A DNA stretch of 46,898 nucleotides from Campylobacterales bacterium. Its GTDB lineage: Bacteria > Campylobacterota > Campylobacteria > Campylobacterales > QNZT01. Where the stretch lies: NCBI GenBank assembly GCA_027068765.1, contig JAMOMC010000034.1, positions 1 through 46,898 of the forward strand. Direction: 5' to 3'. The notes beneath the pieces were generated by a model. That model had not been told where the DNA came from, did no database searches, and worked only from the letters and a program-made list of their open reading frames with translations. Within the stretch, counting starts at the first letter, position 1; each line of letters opens with the position of its first letter. Of this stretch, positions 19,003-27,375 are shown piece by piece. The translations under genes and the position numbers were made by a program.

Positions 19003-19035
19003 AATTATAGCATAATCGTAAATTATGCTATAATT
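19003..19035. promoter_or_regulatory. 13-bp inverted repeat with bidirectional -10 boxes
   Basis: Perfect 13-base arms AATTATAGCATAA (19003-19015) and TTATGCTATAATT (19023-19035) around a 7-base spacer. Each arm carries TGCTATAAT, an extended -10 element, one for each strand. The minus-strand copy is placed to drive gpsA (about 23 bases before its ATG); the plus-strand copy points into the unexplained gap 19036-19154. It could be a repressor operator overlapping the promoter. It is not a typical terminator because no T-run follows on either strand. Confidence 0.6.
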
Positions 19036-19154
19036 TTCTAAATTTTTCGTTTTTAGACACCTTTTTCTTATCGTTAAAATAGGCGCTATTTAGTGGGAAC
19101 TGTACTAGATTGCAGAGGAACTCCTTTTGTAAAATTATTGTGAGTGAGTTTATA
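19036..19154. other. Unexplained intergenic sequence, possible small RNA
   Basis: No ORF of note on either strand. It contains a short hairpin at 19077-19091 (AAATAG-GCG-CTATTT) and a locally GC-richer patch at about 19093-19125 with two copies of GGAACT. It lies immediately downstream of the plus-strand -10 of the inverted repeat, so a short plus-strand transcript reaching into the 3' end of the HAD gene is conceivable. No match to SRP RNA, 6S or a tRNA that I could recognise. Confidence 0.3.
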
Positions 19155-19781
19155 TCAAATAGAAAAAATCAAACTCTCTAACCCATCTACATCTCTTATA
19201 GCCTCACTCTTATGATCACTAAATCCCCAATTTACCAATATAGAGTCAACACCTGCATTTTTTGCAGCCATTATATCTCTCTCTCCATCTCCTATAACTA
19301 CAAACTCATCTCTATCTCCACCATAATAATCTATGATAACCTCTATCATCTCTTTATCTGGTTTCGGTTTTTCCACTTCATCAGCACACATAACTATATC
19401 AAAATGTCTACTTATATTTTTAGCCTCAAGCATCTGTTTTGCAGAAGTTTTATAAGCATTTGTTGCAATGGAAAGTTTATGAGTTTTCTTTAGTTTTTCT
19501 AATAAATCCTCTATCCCTTCATATAAAATTGTATCTATGTGATGATACCTTTCATAATACTCACTAAACCATAGCTGATGCTCTTTTGTAAACTCTGGCA
19601 CTTCATAAAAAAAACTAGGTGCGTGAATGTTAACATTGTTAATACAAGATACAATTTGTTTTCTCTCCATAGGTGGAAGTGTTAACTGTTCTCTTACATA
19701 GTTTATAGAGTTTGCAATTACATTTGAACTATCTATCAAAGTTCCATCCATATCAAAAATTATATATTTTTTATTTTGCAA
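19155..19781 (-). CDS. HAD-family phosphatase (phosphoglycolate phosphatase-like)
   Basis: 208 residues. Motif I FDMDGTLIDSS (Asp nucleophile and acid, about 9-11), motif II SIATNAY (a Thr after the strand), motif III Lys in EKPKPDKEM, motif IV VIGDGERDIMAAKNAG. Helical cap between motifs I and II, so it belongs to the PGP/beta-phosphoglucomutase-like subfamily. The substrate cannot be told. The start is TTG at 19779-19781 with GAGGTG five bases upstream. Overlaps the antiporter gene by 22 bases, so it is co-translated with it. Confidence 0.85.
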   Translation of the reverse strand: MQNKKYIIFDMDGTLIDSSNVIANSINYVREQLTLPPMERKQIVSCINNVNIHAPSFFYEVPEFTKEHQLWFSEYYERYHHIDTILYEGIEDLLEKLKKTHKLSIATNAYKTSAKQMLEAKNISRHFDIVMCADEVEKPKPDKEMIEVIIDYYGGDRDEFVVIGDGERDIMAAKNAGVDSILVNWGFSDHKSEAIRDVDGLESLIFSI

Positions 19782-21376
19782 TTAAGCACCTCATCTATTA
19801 AAATTTTAGCTATCTCTTCACTCTCATTTATAATATGATTTATCTTAAATCCATCAATAATCTCTTGATGACTTTTATTTGCTACCTTTACTACTGTATT
19901 TATATCACTATCAATAGAGCTTATAGCTTCACAAATAAGGCGAAGTTTTGAAGCATTATCAATTGCAACAATTACAGCAACTGATTCTCTAATTCCAACA
20001 GCTTCAAGAGTATCTACTCTTGAAGCATTTGCCAATATAATAGGCTCATTTCTCTCTCGCCCAAGATTTACAAAATTCATAGAGTGTTCTAATATAATAT
20101 AATTTATACCTATCTTTTTAAAATGTTTAGCAATTTTTTGTCCAAGTGCTCCATATCCGCATATAATTATATGATTTTTATAACCTCCTGAAGATATATT
20201 CTCATACTCTGTCTCTGTTTCTGGAGAGAATTTATCTGCAATTTTTGTGATATTTTTTAAAACAAATGGTGTTAAAATCATAGATGCCACAATAGTTATA
20301 ATTAAAACTTGATTGTAAGTGCTACTTAGTAATCCATTATTATGAGCAAGAGCTAATATAGCTAGTGAAAACTCTCCAACTTGAAATAGTGCAAGTGCTG
20401 TTTTAAGACTTATTCGTCTTTGCAACGATTTATATAAAATTGCAAAAATTACAAGAGCTTTAATTAACATAATAGAGACTAACAAGACAAATATAATATG
20501 ACCATAACTTAAAATCGTACTAAGATCAATCTGCATACCAATAGTTACAAAAAATACACCAAGAAGTATATCTCGAAATGGCACAAGATCAGACTCCACT
20601 CGATACTTAAACTTAGTCTCAGCGATAGCCATACCTGCTATAAAAGCTCCAAGAGTGTATGAAAATCCAAACACATGAGCTATAAAAGATGCACTCATAA
20701 CAACAAAAAGAACAGATGCTAAAAATATCTCTTCAGAATTTACAGAAGTAACCCAACCAAAAAATTTATCTAAAACTACTCTTCCACCCATAAAAAGTAT
20801 GGCAAAAACAATTATGGCAGAACCAATAGTTTGTAAAATCAATAATCCAACAGAGTCACTATCTTTAGCAAAAATAGAAACCATTAGCAAAATCGGAATA
20901 ACAGCTAAATCTTGAAAGATTAAGATACCAAGAGTTGTTCGACCATAACCAGTATGAATTTGATTTTTTTCATTTAAAACCTTTAGTACAATTGCCGTTG
21001 AAGATAAAGAGAGAGCAAAACCTAAAATGATGGCAGTTTTTGTCCCTACATCTAAAAGAAAAAGGGCAAGTGCTGTAAAAAGAAGCCCAGAAAATATCAC
21101 CTGAAACGAACCAAATAGAAAAACTTCTCTCTTCATGGCATTTAAATGCTTGATTGAAAACTCCAATCCAATTGTAAACATCAAAAATACTATTCCAAAC
21201 TCTGCTATAAGAGTAAGTGCTTCACTATCTGTATGAAATAAATCAAATGTATAATTTATAATAAGACCCGCAAATATATATCCAATAATTGTCGGAATAT
21301 CGAGTTTTTTTAAAAATACATTTAATATTGTTGATATTAAAATAGTTGATATTATAATTAAAAAAAGATTTTCCAT
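19760..21376 (-). CDS. Kef/CPA2-type cation:proton antiporter with TrkA-N domain
   Basis: 538 residues. About 12 membrane segments in the first 380 residues, with CPA2 features GYIFAGLIIN, LMFTIGLEFS, LSLSSTAIVLKVL, GILIFQDLAVIP (ion-binding Asp) and GAFIAGMAIAET. A cytoplasmic TrkA-N/RCK domain follows (about 405-525), with the nucleotide-binding start HIIICGYGALGQKIAKHF. Likely K+ or Na+/H+ exchange gated by NAD(H). No TrkA-C domain is evident. GGGG precedes the ATG. The overlapping HAD gene may be a functional or merely a transcriptional partner. Confidence 0.9.
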   Translation of the reverse strand: MENLFLIIISTILISTILNVFLKKLDIPTIIGYIFAGLIINYTFDLFHTDSEALTLIAEFGIVFLMFTIGLEFSIKHLNAMKREVFLFGSFQVIFSGLLFTALALFLLDVGTKTAIILGFALSLSSTAIVLKVLNEKNQIHTGYGRTTLGILIFQDLAVIPILLMVSIFAKDSDSVGLLILQTIGSAIIVFAILFMGGRVVLDKFFGWVTSVNSEEIFLASVLFVVMSASFIAHVFGFSYTLGAFIAGMAIAETKFKYRVESDLVPFRDILLGVFFVTIGMQIDLSTILSYGHIIFVLLVSIMLIKALVIFAILYKSLQRRISLKTALALFQVGEFSLAILALAHNNGLLSSTYNQVLIITIVASMILTPFVLKNITKIADKFSPETETEYENISSGGYKNHIIICGYGALGQKIAKHFKKIGINYIILEHSMNFVNLGRERNEPIILANASRVDTLEAVGIRESVAVIVAIDNASKLRLICEAISSIDSDINTVVKVANKSHQEIIDGFKINHIINESEEIAKILIDEVLNCKIKNI

Positions 21377-21457
21377 AAAACCCCGATTATGTTTTTTATA
21401 TATTTCTATTTTAACATAAAAATTTAAAGAAAAGATTAGAGTAGAACTATTTTAACT

Positions 21458-21480
21458 TCTTCGGTCTTTAAAACCGAAGA
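21458..21480 (-). terminator. Hairpin after the repeat-protein gene
   Basis: An 8-bp stem TCTTCGGT / ACCGAAGA (21458-21465 and 21473-21480) with a 7-base loop begins 6 bases after the stop codon of the 592-residue gene. It is GC-richer than its surroundings. On the minus strand the following bases are AGTTAAAATAG, a weak T-tract, so it may be an inefficient terminator or a 3'-end stabilising hairpin. Confidence 0.45.
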
Positions 21481-21486
21481 TTTGTT

Positions 21487-23265
21487 TTAATGTGAAGAGA
21501 GTTTTATATTGTCTAAAAAACCACCTGTTGCCATAAATTTTTCAACATAAATTAACTCATTGTCTGGCTCTAGCTGTTTGAGTGCTCTTTTTAAATCTAC
21601 TCTAAAATGTCTCCAAACATCTTTTTGATCAAACTGCCATCCTCTGACATGCTCAACTGGTGAAGGGTAATATAGCCAGATATGCTCACCACCATAATCT
21701 ACTTTAAATGCAGGTATATTTTCATGATTGAAAAACGAATCCCAAGCTAATACTCTTTTTCCTTTTTTAGTCTTTACATAAACAGCAACTGTAAAGTGTG
21801 GCATATTTCCGCGTCTATTTTCTCTACCATAGTAAACTGGAAGAAGATAGTTTTCCAAGCCACCCATATCCATCTCCAAAATTGTGTGTATAGAGTTGTG
21901 CATTGGAAGATGATACTCTGATTTATTTGTATAGCTATCTCCACCGTTATGTATCCACTCAGGGGTTAAAACAAGTGTGCCACGACGATCGTGACGAGGT
22001 GAAAAACTACCCAGAACATGAATCCATTCATCAGATATGCCACCTTCGGCATCTTCAAATATGATAGGAGATAACAGTTTTTCTATAACTGTAAATTGAT
22101 AAACGGCTTTCTCATCAAAACTGTTATTAAAAAATGCCCTCACCTCATACTCACCCTCTTGCAAACCAGAAAACTCTATCTCAGAAGAGGCTACACCATA
22201 AGTCCAATCAAAATGATAAGCATTTTCAAAACTGCTAATATCACCTACTTTAAAAACCCCTATCCAATCTCTTTGATTTCCCAGCATATTGTGAAAAGTT
22301 ATAGTAATCTTTTCACCATTATCATAACTATCTTTATTGGTTTTAATTGTTGTAATTATTGGTTGTTCAATAACTATAAAACTAGAAGATGACAAAAGAT
22401 TTAGAGTATTGTTTAAAAATACTCTAACCTCATACTCACCCTCTTGCATACCATCTAACTCATATGTACCATCAACAACTTCTCCATCATACTTCCAAGC
22501 TAAAGCATTTTCCCAAGCATTTGATGAATCTTTTGCAAATATACCAACCCAATCTCCAGAATTTCCTGGCATCTGTGTTAATGTTATCCCTATTTTTTCA
22601 CCAGCAAAAAACTCATCTTTAGTAGTAGTTACTACTGTATCATATACAATATCTTCTACTGTAAATGGTTTTTTTGCCAAAAGTGTATAACTATAGTGAA
22701 GAAATACTCTAACTTCATAATCACCTTTTAAAAGAGAATCTAACTCATATGTACCGTCAACAACTTCTCCATCATACTTCCAAGTCAAAACATTTGCCCA
22801 AGCATTTGATGAATTTTTTGGAAAAATTCCAACCCAATCTCCAGAATTTCCTGGCATATTTTCTAATATAATACTAATAGGCTCATTTGGTAAAAATCTA
22901 TCTTTAGTAGTTGTAACAGAAGTATTATAAACTACTTCTGTCACTACAAAGTCTGCTTTTGCCACAAGTGTAAAACTATAATTTAGAAATACTCTAACTT
23001 CATATTCGCCTTTTAAAACACCATCTAACTCATATGTCCCATCAAAAACTTCTCCATCATACTTCCAAGCCAAAACATTTTCCCAAGCATTTGATGATCC
23101 TTTTGGAAATATACCCATCCAATCTCCAGCATCTCCTGGCATCTGAGTCAATGTTACAGCTACCCTCTCGTATGGTTTATATTCACTTTTATCCACTGAT
23201 ACAGAGATAGCAAAAAGGTTTACACCAACAAATAACAATATAGATGCAAATAATTTTTTCATCAT
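21487..23265 (-). CDS. Secreted protein with four SKICH-like beta repeats
   Basis: 592 residues. Signal peptide (1-19), then four tandem repeats of about 95 residues (about 20-108, 113-204, 207-299, 303-394). Each has an extended start with K-x-x-Y/F, a GDW[VM]GIF-type core (residues 48, 143, 238, 333), SSNAWEN.L.WKYDGE, and a closing strand GEYEVRVFLN. Repeats 1-3 are near copies; repeat 4 is diverged (DWIGVFKVG). A unique C-terminal domain (about 400-592) is rich in Trp/His/Tyr and looks like a jelly-roll or carbohydrate-binding fold. No catalytic motif is recognised. Probably an exported binding protein. The start overlaps the lipoprotein stop by 4 bases. Confidence 0.75.
   Translation of the reverse strand: MMKKLFASILLFVGVNLFAISVSVDKSEYKPYERVAVTLTQMPGDAGDWMGIFPKGSSNAWENVLAWKYDGEVFDGTYELDGVLKGEYEVRVFLNYSFTLVAKADFVVTEVVYNTSVTTTKDRFLPNEPISIILENMPGNSGDWVGIFPKNSSNAWANVLTWKYDGEVVDGTYELDSLLKGDYEVRVFLHYSYTLLAKKPFTVEDIVYDTVVTTTKDEFFAGEKIGITLTQMPGNSGDWVGIFAKDSSNAWENALAWKYDGEVVDGTYELDGMQEGEYEVRVFLNNTLNLLSSSSFIVIEQPIITTIKTNKDSYDNGEKITITFHNMLGNQRDWIGVFKVGDISSFENAYHFDWTYGVASSEIEFSGLQEGEYEVRAFFNNSFDEKAVYQFTVIEKLLSPIIFEDAEGGISDEWIHVLGSFSPRHDRRGTLVLTPEWIHNGGDSYTNKSEYHLPMHNSIHTILEMDMGGLENYLLPVYYGRENRRGNMPHFTVAVYVKTKKGKRVLAWDSFFNHENIPAFKVDYGGEHIWLYYPSPVEHVRGWQFDQKDVWRHFRVDLKRALKQLEPDNELIYVEKFMATGGFLDNIKLSSH
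22084..23208 (-). repeat. Four tandem coding repeats of about 285 bp
   Basis: The DNA encoding residues 20-394 of the secreted protein is a tandem array with a 95-codon period, visible as recurrent TTCCAAGC..AAAGCATTT-type segments and repeated ATCTCCAGAATTTCC stretches on the plus strand. Copies 2 and 3 are nearly identical over long stretches, suggesting recent duplication or gene conversion. Confidence 0.7.
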
Positions 23266-23717
23266 AACATCTCTCCAATTTTTCCAAGCCCAAAGCTATT
23301 AAACTCTATCTTGTTTTTTCTATCACTTTCCAACAAAACATCTTCTTCAAAAAGAGATATAGTTACAAAATTATTATCAACTTTTAATATTACATATCTA
23401 TCTTTACTCTGCAATCTCATAGACTCTATTTTGTTAAAAGGTGCTACATATGTAACTTTTAATATAGAGCTACTATCTTGTGAGTTTGAATATGATCTAA
23501 ATTTTGAGTCATTATCTATCTTTTTACTCTCATCTTTTAAAACTATGTTTGAGCTTTTTGAAAAATGATACTTTGCTAAAGAGATATAGTTATCTTCAGA
23601 TAGAAGATATTCCTCTTTTTCAACCTCCACAACACCTCTATCATCTACTTCGCCACAACCTTGAGAAAACAGTAGAAAAACAACAAGCAATAAATAATAT
23701 AAATTTTTTACTTTCAT
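23262..23717 (-). CDS. Small lipoprotein of unknown function
   Basis: 151 residues from the ATG at 23715-23717. The longer frame upstream lacks a signal peptide layout, while this start gives a canonical lipoprotein signal MKVKNLYYLLLVVFLLFSQGC (in pieces; lipobox FSQGC, Cys about residue 21). The rest is beta-rich and charged, without recognised motifs. AGGA lies 12 bases before the ATG, a rather long spacing. It overlaps the downstream repeat-protein gene by ATGA, so the pair is one operon; the lipoprotein may anchor or escort its secreted partner. Confidence 0.65.
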   Translation of the reverse strand: MKVKNLYYLLLVVFLLFSQGCGEVDDRGVVEVEKEEYLLSEDNYISLAKYHFSKSSNIVLKDESKKIDNDSKFRSYSNSQDSSSILKVTYVAPFNKIESMRLQSKDRYVILKVDNNFVTISLFEEDVLLESDRKNKIEFNSFGLGKIGEML

Positions 23718-23860
23718 AACAATAATTTGTCCTTTTTGAATTATAATAACACAAAATATTACATTATTATATAAAAATAAAAAATTAATATATAACAGTA
23801 TTTTTTTACACATATTTAGCTAATATACCGCAAATTTTAAGGTCTAAGGCAAAACAGATT

Positions 23861-26488
23861 ATGAGTGAAAAAAGCAAACTATACAACCCAAAAGAGGTAG
23901 AAGATAAATTTTATAAAATTTGGGAGCAAAGAGGCTATTTTGAGATAGATGGAAACAAAGATATACAAAAAGCTGGTAAAAATTTCTCCATCATGATACC
24001 CCCTCCAAATGTCACAGGAAGCCTTCATATTGGTCATGCACTAACTTATACTCTTCAAGATATAATGACAAGATACAAGAGAATGGATGGGTATAAAACT
24101 CTTTGGCAACCAGGATTAGACCATGCTGGAATTGCTACACAAAATATTGTAGAGAAGCAGTTATTGGAAAAAGGTATCACAAAAGAGGAGATTGGGCGTG
24201 AAGAGTTTTTAAAAAAGATTTGGGAGTGGAAAGAGCTTAGCGGTGGAAATATCTTAAATCAAATGCGTCGTCTTGGAGCGACACCTGCTTGGAGCCGCCA
24301 AAGATTTACAATGGATGAGGGTTTACAAAATGCTGTTGCTAAAATCTTTGTAAAACTCTACAACGATGGCTTGATTGTTAGAGATAACTATATGGTTAAC
24401 TGGTGTACTCACGATGGAGCTTTAAGTGATATTGAAGTTGAACATGAGGATATTAAAGGAAAATTTTACCATATTAAATACCCTCTTGCTGATGATAGCG
24501 GTTTTGTTATAGTTGCTACTACAAGACCTGAGACATATTTTGGAGATAGTGCTGTAATGGTGCATCCAGATGATGAGAGATATAAAAATCTAATTGGAAA
24601 AAGAGTTAAACTACCTCTTATAAATAGAGAAGTTGAGATTATAGCAGATGCACATGTTGATATGTTAGTTGGAACTGGTATTGTAAAAGTAACACCATCT
24701 CATGATCCAAATGATTATGAAGTTGGAAAAAGACATAACTTAAAATTTATCACATGTTTTAATGAGAAAGGTTTTCTAAATGAACAGTGTGGAGAGTTTG
24801 AAGGTTTAGAGAGATTAGAGGCAAGAGAGCAGATTATAAACACCCTAAAGCAAAAAGGTTTTATTGAAAAGATAGAAGAACATACACATCAAGTTGGTCA
24901 CTGTTATAGATGCCACAATGTAGTTGAGCCTTATATATCTAAACAGTGGTTTGTTAAAAAAGAGATAGCCAATGAAGCGATTTCAAAGGTAGCCAAAGGA
25001 GAGACAAAATTTTATCCGCCTCACTGGATAAACTCTTTTAATGCTTGGATGAATGATCTTAGAGATTGGTGTATCTCTCGTCAGCTTTGGTGGGGACACA
25101 AAATTCCTGTTTTTTATTGTGATGATTGTGAGTTTGAGTTTGCAAGTGAAGATAAAAATCCTGCATCTTGTCCAAAATGTGGCTCTAAAAACTTACAACA
25201 AGATCCTGATGTTTTAGATACTTGGTTTAGTTCTGGGCTTTGGGCATTTTCTACTCTTGGCTGGGGAAATGGTGAGTTTGGAAAAGGTGAACTTTGGAAT
25301 GAAGATGATTTAAAAGATTTTTATCCAAACTCTATGTTAATTACAGGTTTTGATATACTTTTCTTTTGGGTAGCTAGAATGATGTTTAGCAGTGTTTATG
25401 AGATGAAGGAAGTTCCTTTTAAGGATGTATATCTTCACGCTCTTGTAAGAGATGAAAACGGAGCTAAAATGAGCAAATCAAAAGGGAATGTAATAGACCC
25501 TCTTGATATGATTGAAGAATATTCAGCCGATACCCTTCGCTTTACCTTAGCAGCCTTAGCAGCTCAAGGGAGAGATATAAAACTTAATGTAGATAGACTT
25601 GGTCAATATCGAAACTTTACAAATAAACTCTATAATGCATCTCGTTTTCTTCTGATGAATGAAGATAGATTTGATGATTTAAAAGATATTAAGATAGAGA
25701 CTGATTTAGGAAAATATATCTTAAGCAGATATGCAAATGCCACAAAATCTGTTCGTCAAAATATAGACTCTTACCGTTTCAATGATGCTGCTATGAGTAT
25801 TTACCGCTTCTTTTGGGGTGAATTTTGTGATTGGGGGATAGAGCTTAGTAAAGCTGATAAAAATAGCATAAAAGAGCTTGGAGCTATATATAAAGATTCT
25901 CTAAAACTTATTCATCCATTTATGCCTTTTATTAGTGAGTATCTATATCATCAACTAAATGCAACCACATTAGAAGATGGTGAGTCTATCATGGTGATGG
26001 AGTTTCCAGCAAATGTAGAACAAGATAAAGAGATTGAAGAGCAGTTTTCTCTCATAATGGAATCAATTGTAGGAATTAGAAGGGCAAAAGCTCTACTAGA
26101 TCTGCCTAGCTTAGCTGTTGATACAGTTTTTATAAAATTAAACAAAAAAAGAGACTTAAGCCAAGGTATTAAATATATATCCAAATTAACAAAAGTGGAA
26201 AATATAAATTTTGTAGATGAAAAAATTGAAAATTCTGTTGGTGATGTTGGGGATAATTTAGAGTGTTATATCTCTCTTAAAGGAATTGATTTAAAGCCTA
26301 TTATCGATAGATTAAATTCTCAAAAACAAAAACTTGAAAAAGAAGTGGCTAAGTTAAACGGTATGCTAAACAATGAAAAATTTGTAACAAATGCTCCAGC
26401 AAACGTTTTAGAAAAAAATAGACAACTTCTATTTAATTCACAAAATAAGCTAAAAAAAGTAGAAAATGAGCTTAAAAGTTTAAATTAA
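23861..26488 (+). CDS. valS: Valyl-tRNA synthetase
   Basis: 875 residues, standard length. Class I signatures: HIGH-type GSLHIGHAL (about residue 55), KMSKSKGNVIDP (about 535), editing domain (CP1) with TTRPETYFGDSAV, a zinc-ribbon-like CDDC...CPKC segment (about 425-445), and a C-terminal coiled coil (about 805-875). Charges tRNA-Val and hydrolyses misacylated Thr. It stands alone on the plus strand, divergent from the lipoprotein operon. Confidence 0.98.
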   Translation: MSEKSKLYNPKEVEDKFYKIWEQRGYFEIDGNKDIQKAGKNFSIMIPPPNVTGSLHIGHALTYTLQDIMTRYKRMDGYKTLWQPGLDHAGIATQNIVEKQLLEKGITKEEIGREEFLKKIWEWKELSGGNILNQMRRLGATPAWSRQRFTMDEGLQNAVAKIFVKLYNDGLIVRDNYMVNWCTHDGALSDIEVEHEDIKGKFYHIKYPLADDSGFVIVATTRPETYFGDSAVMVHPDDERYKNLIGKRVKLPLINREVEIIADAHVDMLVGTGIVKVTPSHDPNDYEVGKRHNLKFITCFNEKGFLNEQCGEFEGLERLEAREQIINTLKQKGFIEKIEEHTHQVGHCYRCHNVVEPYISKQWFVKKEIANEAISKVAKGETKFYPPHWINSFNAWMNDLRDWCISRQLWWGHKIPVFYCDDCEFEFASEDKNPASCPKCGSKNLQQDPDVLDTWFSSGLWAFSTLGWGNGEFGKGELWNEDDLKDFYPNSMLITGFDILFFWVARMMFSSVYEMKEVPFKDVYLHALVRDENGAKMSKSKGNVIDPLDMIEEYSADTLRFTLAALAAQGRDIKLNVDRLGQYRNFTNKLYNASRFLLMNEDRFDDLKDIKIETDLGKYILSRYANATKSVRQNIDSYRFNDAAMSIYRFFWGEFCDWGIELSKADKNSIKELGAIYKDSLKLIHPFMPFISEYLYHQLNATTLEDGESIMVMEFPANVEQDKEIEEQFSLIMESIVGIRRAKALLDLPSLAVDTVFIKLNKKRDLSQGIKYISKLTKVENINFVDEKIENSVGDVGDNLECYISLKGIDLKPIIDRLNSQKQKLEKEVAKLNGMLNNEKFVTNAPANVLEKNRQLLFNSQNKLKKVENELKSLN

Positions 26489-26538
26489 AGAAAATAGTTA
26501 AAGTTTACTAAGATAAAACTAAGTTAACTTTGACTAAA

Positions 26539-26554
26539 ATTAAATATATTTAAT
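26539..26554. repeat. 16-bp perfect palindrome upstream of the P-box operon
   Basis: ATTAAATATATTTAAT is a perfect palindrome ending 10 bases before the ATG of the first P-box gene. It may be an operator or part of a promoter region (a TTGACT lies at 26530-26535). Such AT-only palindromes also arise by chance in this base composition. Confidence 0.35.
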
Positions 26555-26564
26555 TATTTTATAC

Positions 26565-27362
26565 ATGAAGGAATTTATTATATTAAAGTATCTTAAAAAA
26601 ATAACTATTTTACTATTTATATCACTATTTATCTATAACCCTGCATCTGCTACTGAATTAAAAAATCTCTCTGAGGCAGTTGATATGGCAGGAAAACAGC
26701 GAATGTTCACACAAAAGATGCTTAAAAATTATGCTATGATAGGTATGAACAACACTTTTGGTAATCCTAAAGAAGACCTTAAAAACATTACAGATGAATT
26801 TGAAAATCATATAGAGCTACTTTACAATTTTACAAAAGATGAAGCGGTAAAAAAAAGCATAAAAGAGGTGAAAAAAGTTTGGACTCCTATTAAACAAACT
26901 CTAAGCCTAACACCAAATAAAGAGAGTGCAGAAAAATTACAAGAAGATTTAGAAATATTACTTAAAACTACAGATAACACAACAAAACTTTTTGCAAAAC
27001 TCACAGATAAACACTACGGAGAAATTATTAATATTTCTGGACGCCAAAGAATGCTTTCTCAAAGGATGGCAAGTCTTTACATGTTAAAAGTTTGGGGTGT
27101 AGATGATCCAAAATTTACTCAAAAAATGAAAGAGACCATGACTCTTTTTAAAACCTCTTTAGACAAACTACTCCTATATGATAAAAACACTCCCGAGATA
27201 ACTAAGCTTTTAAATAAAACTCAAAGATCTTTTAAATTCTTTGAGTTTATGAACAAATCTAGTACTAAGTTTATCCCATCACTTATATATAAAAAATCTA
27301 ATGAGATTCTTAAAGATATGAATAGAGCAACAAACTTATACACAGCAATAGAAAACAAATAA
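26565..27362 (+). CDS. Exported protein with two PilJ/NarX P-box-like domains
   Basis: 265 residues. Signal peptide (to about 29, ASA cleavage), then two all-helical modules each opening with a P-box-like motif: GKQRMFTQKM (about 43-52) and GRQRMLSQRM (about 159-168). This is the PilJ-type N-terminal sensing domain (PF13675-like), related to the nitrate-binding P-box of NarX/NarQ. There is no transmembrane or signalling domain, so it is a free periplasmic or lipid-independent binding protein. The ATG has no ribosome site upstream; the only AAGGA is inside codons 2-3, so initiation could be leaderless. First of four same-strand genes. Confidence 0.8.
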   Translation: MKEFIILKYLKKITILLFISLFIYNPASATELKNLSEAVDMAGKQRMFTQKMLKNYAMIGMNNTFGNPKEDLKNITDEFENHIELLYNFTKDEAVKKSIKEVKKVWTPIKQTLSLTPNKESAEKLQEDLEILLKTTDNTTKLFAKLTDKHYGEIINISGRQRMLSQRMASLYMLKVWGVDDPKFTQKMKETMTLFKTSLDKLLLYDKNTPEITKLLNKTQRSFKFFEFMNKSSTKFIPSLIYKKSNEILKDMNRATNLYTAIENK

Positions 27363-27375
27363 AAAGGAAATTTAA

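Noticed and set aside
19081-19130. SRP RNA, 6S RNA or tRNA fragment in the gpsA upstream gap
   Set aside because: The GC-richer patch lacks the SRP core, a cloverleaf and a T-arm; kept only as an unexplained region.
22084-23208. CRISPR-like or mobile repeat array
   Set aside because: The periodic sequence is in-frame coding repeats of about 95 residues with no spacers.
26490-26535. Intrinsic terminator after valS
   Set aside because: AGTTAAAGTT and AACTTTGACT can pair with one G-U, but the stem is AT-rich, the loop long, and no T-run follows.
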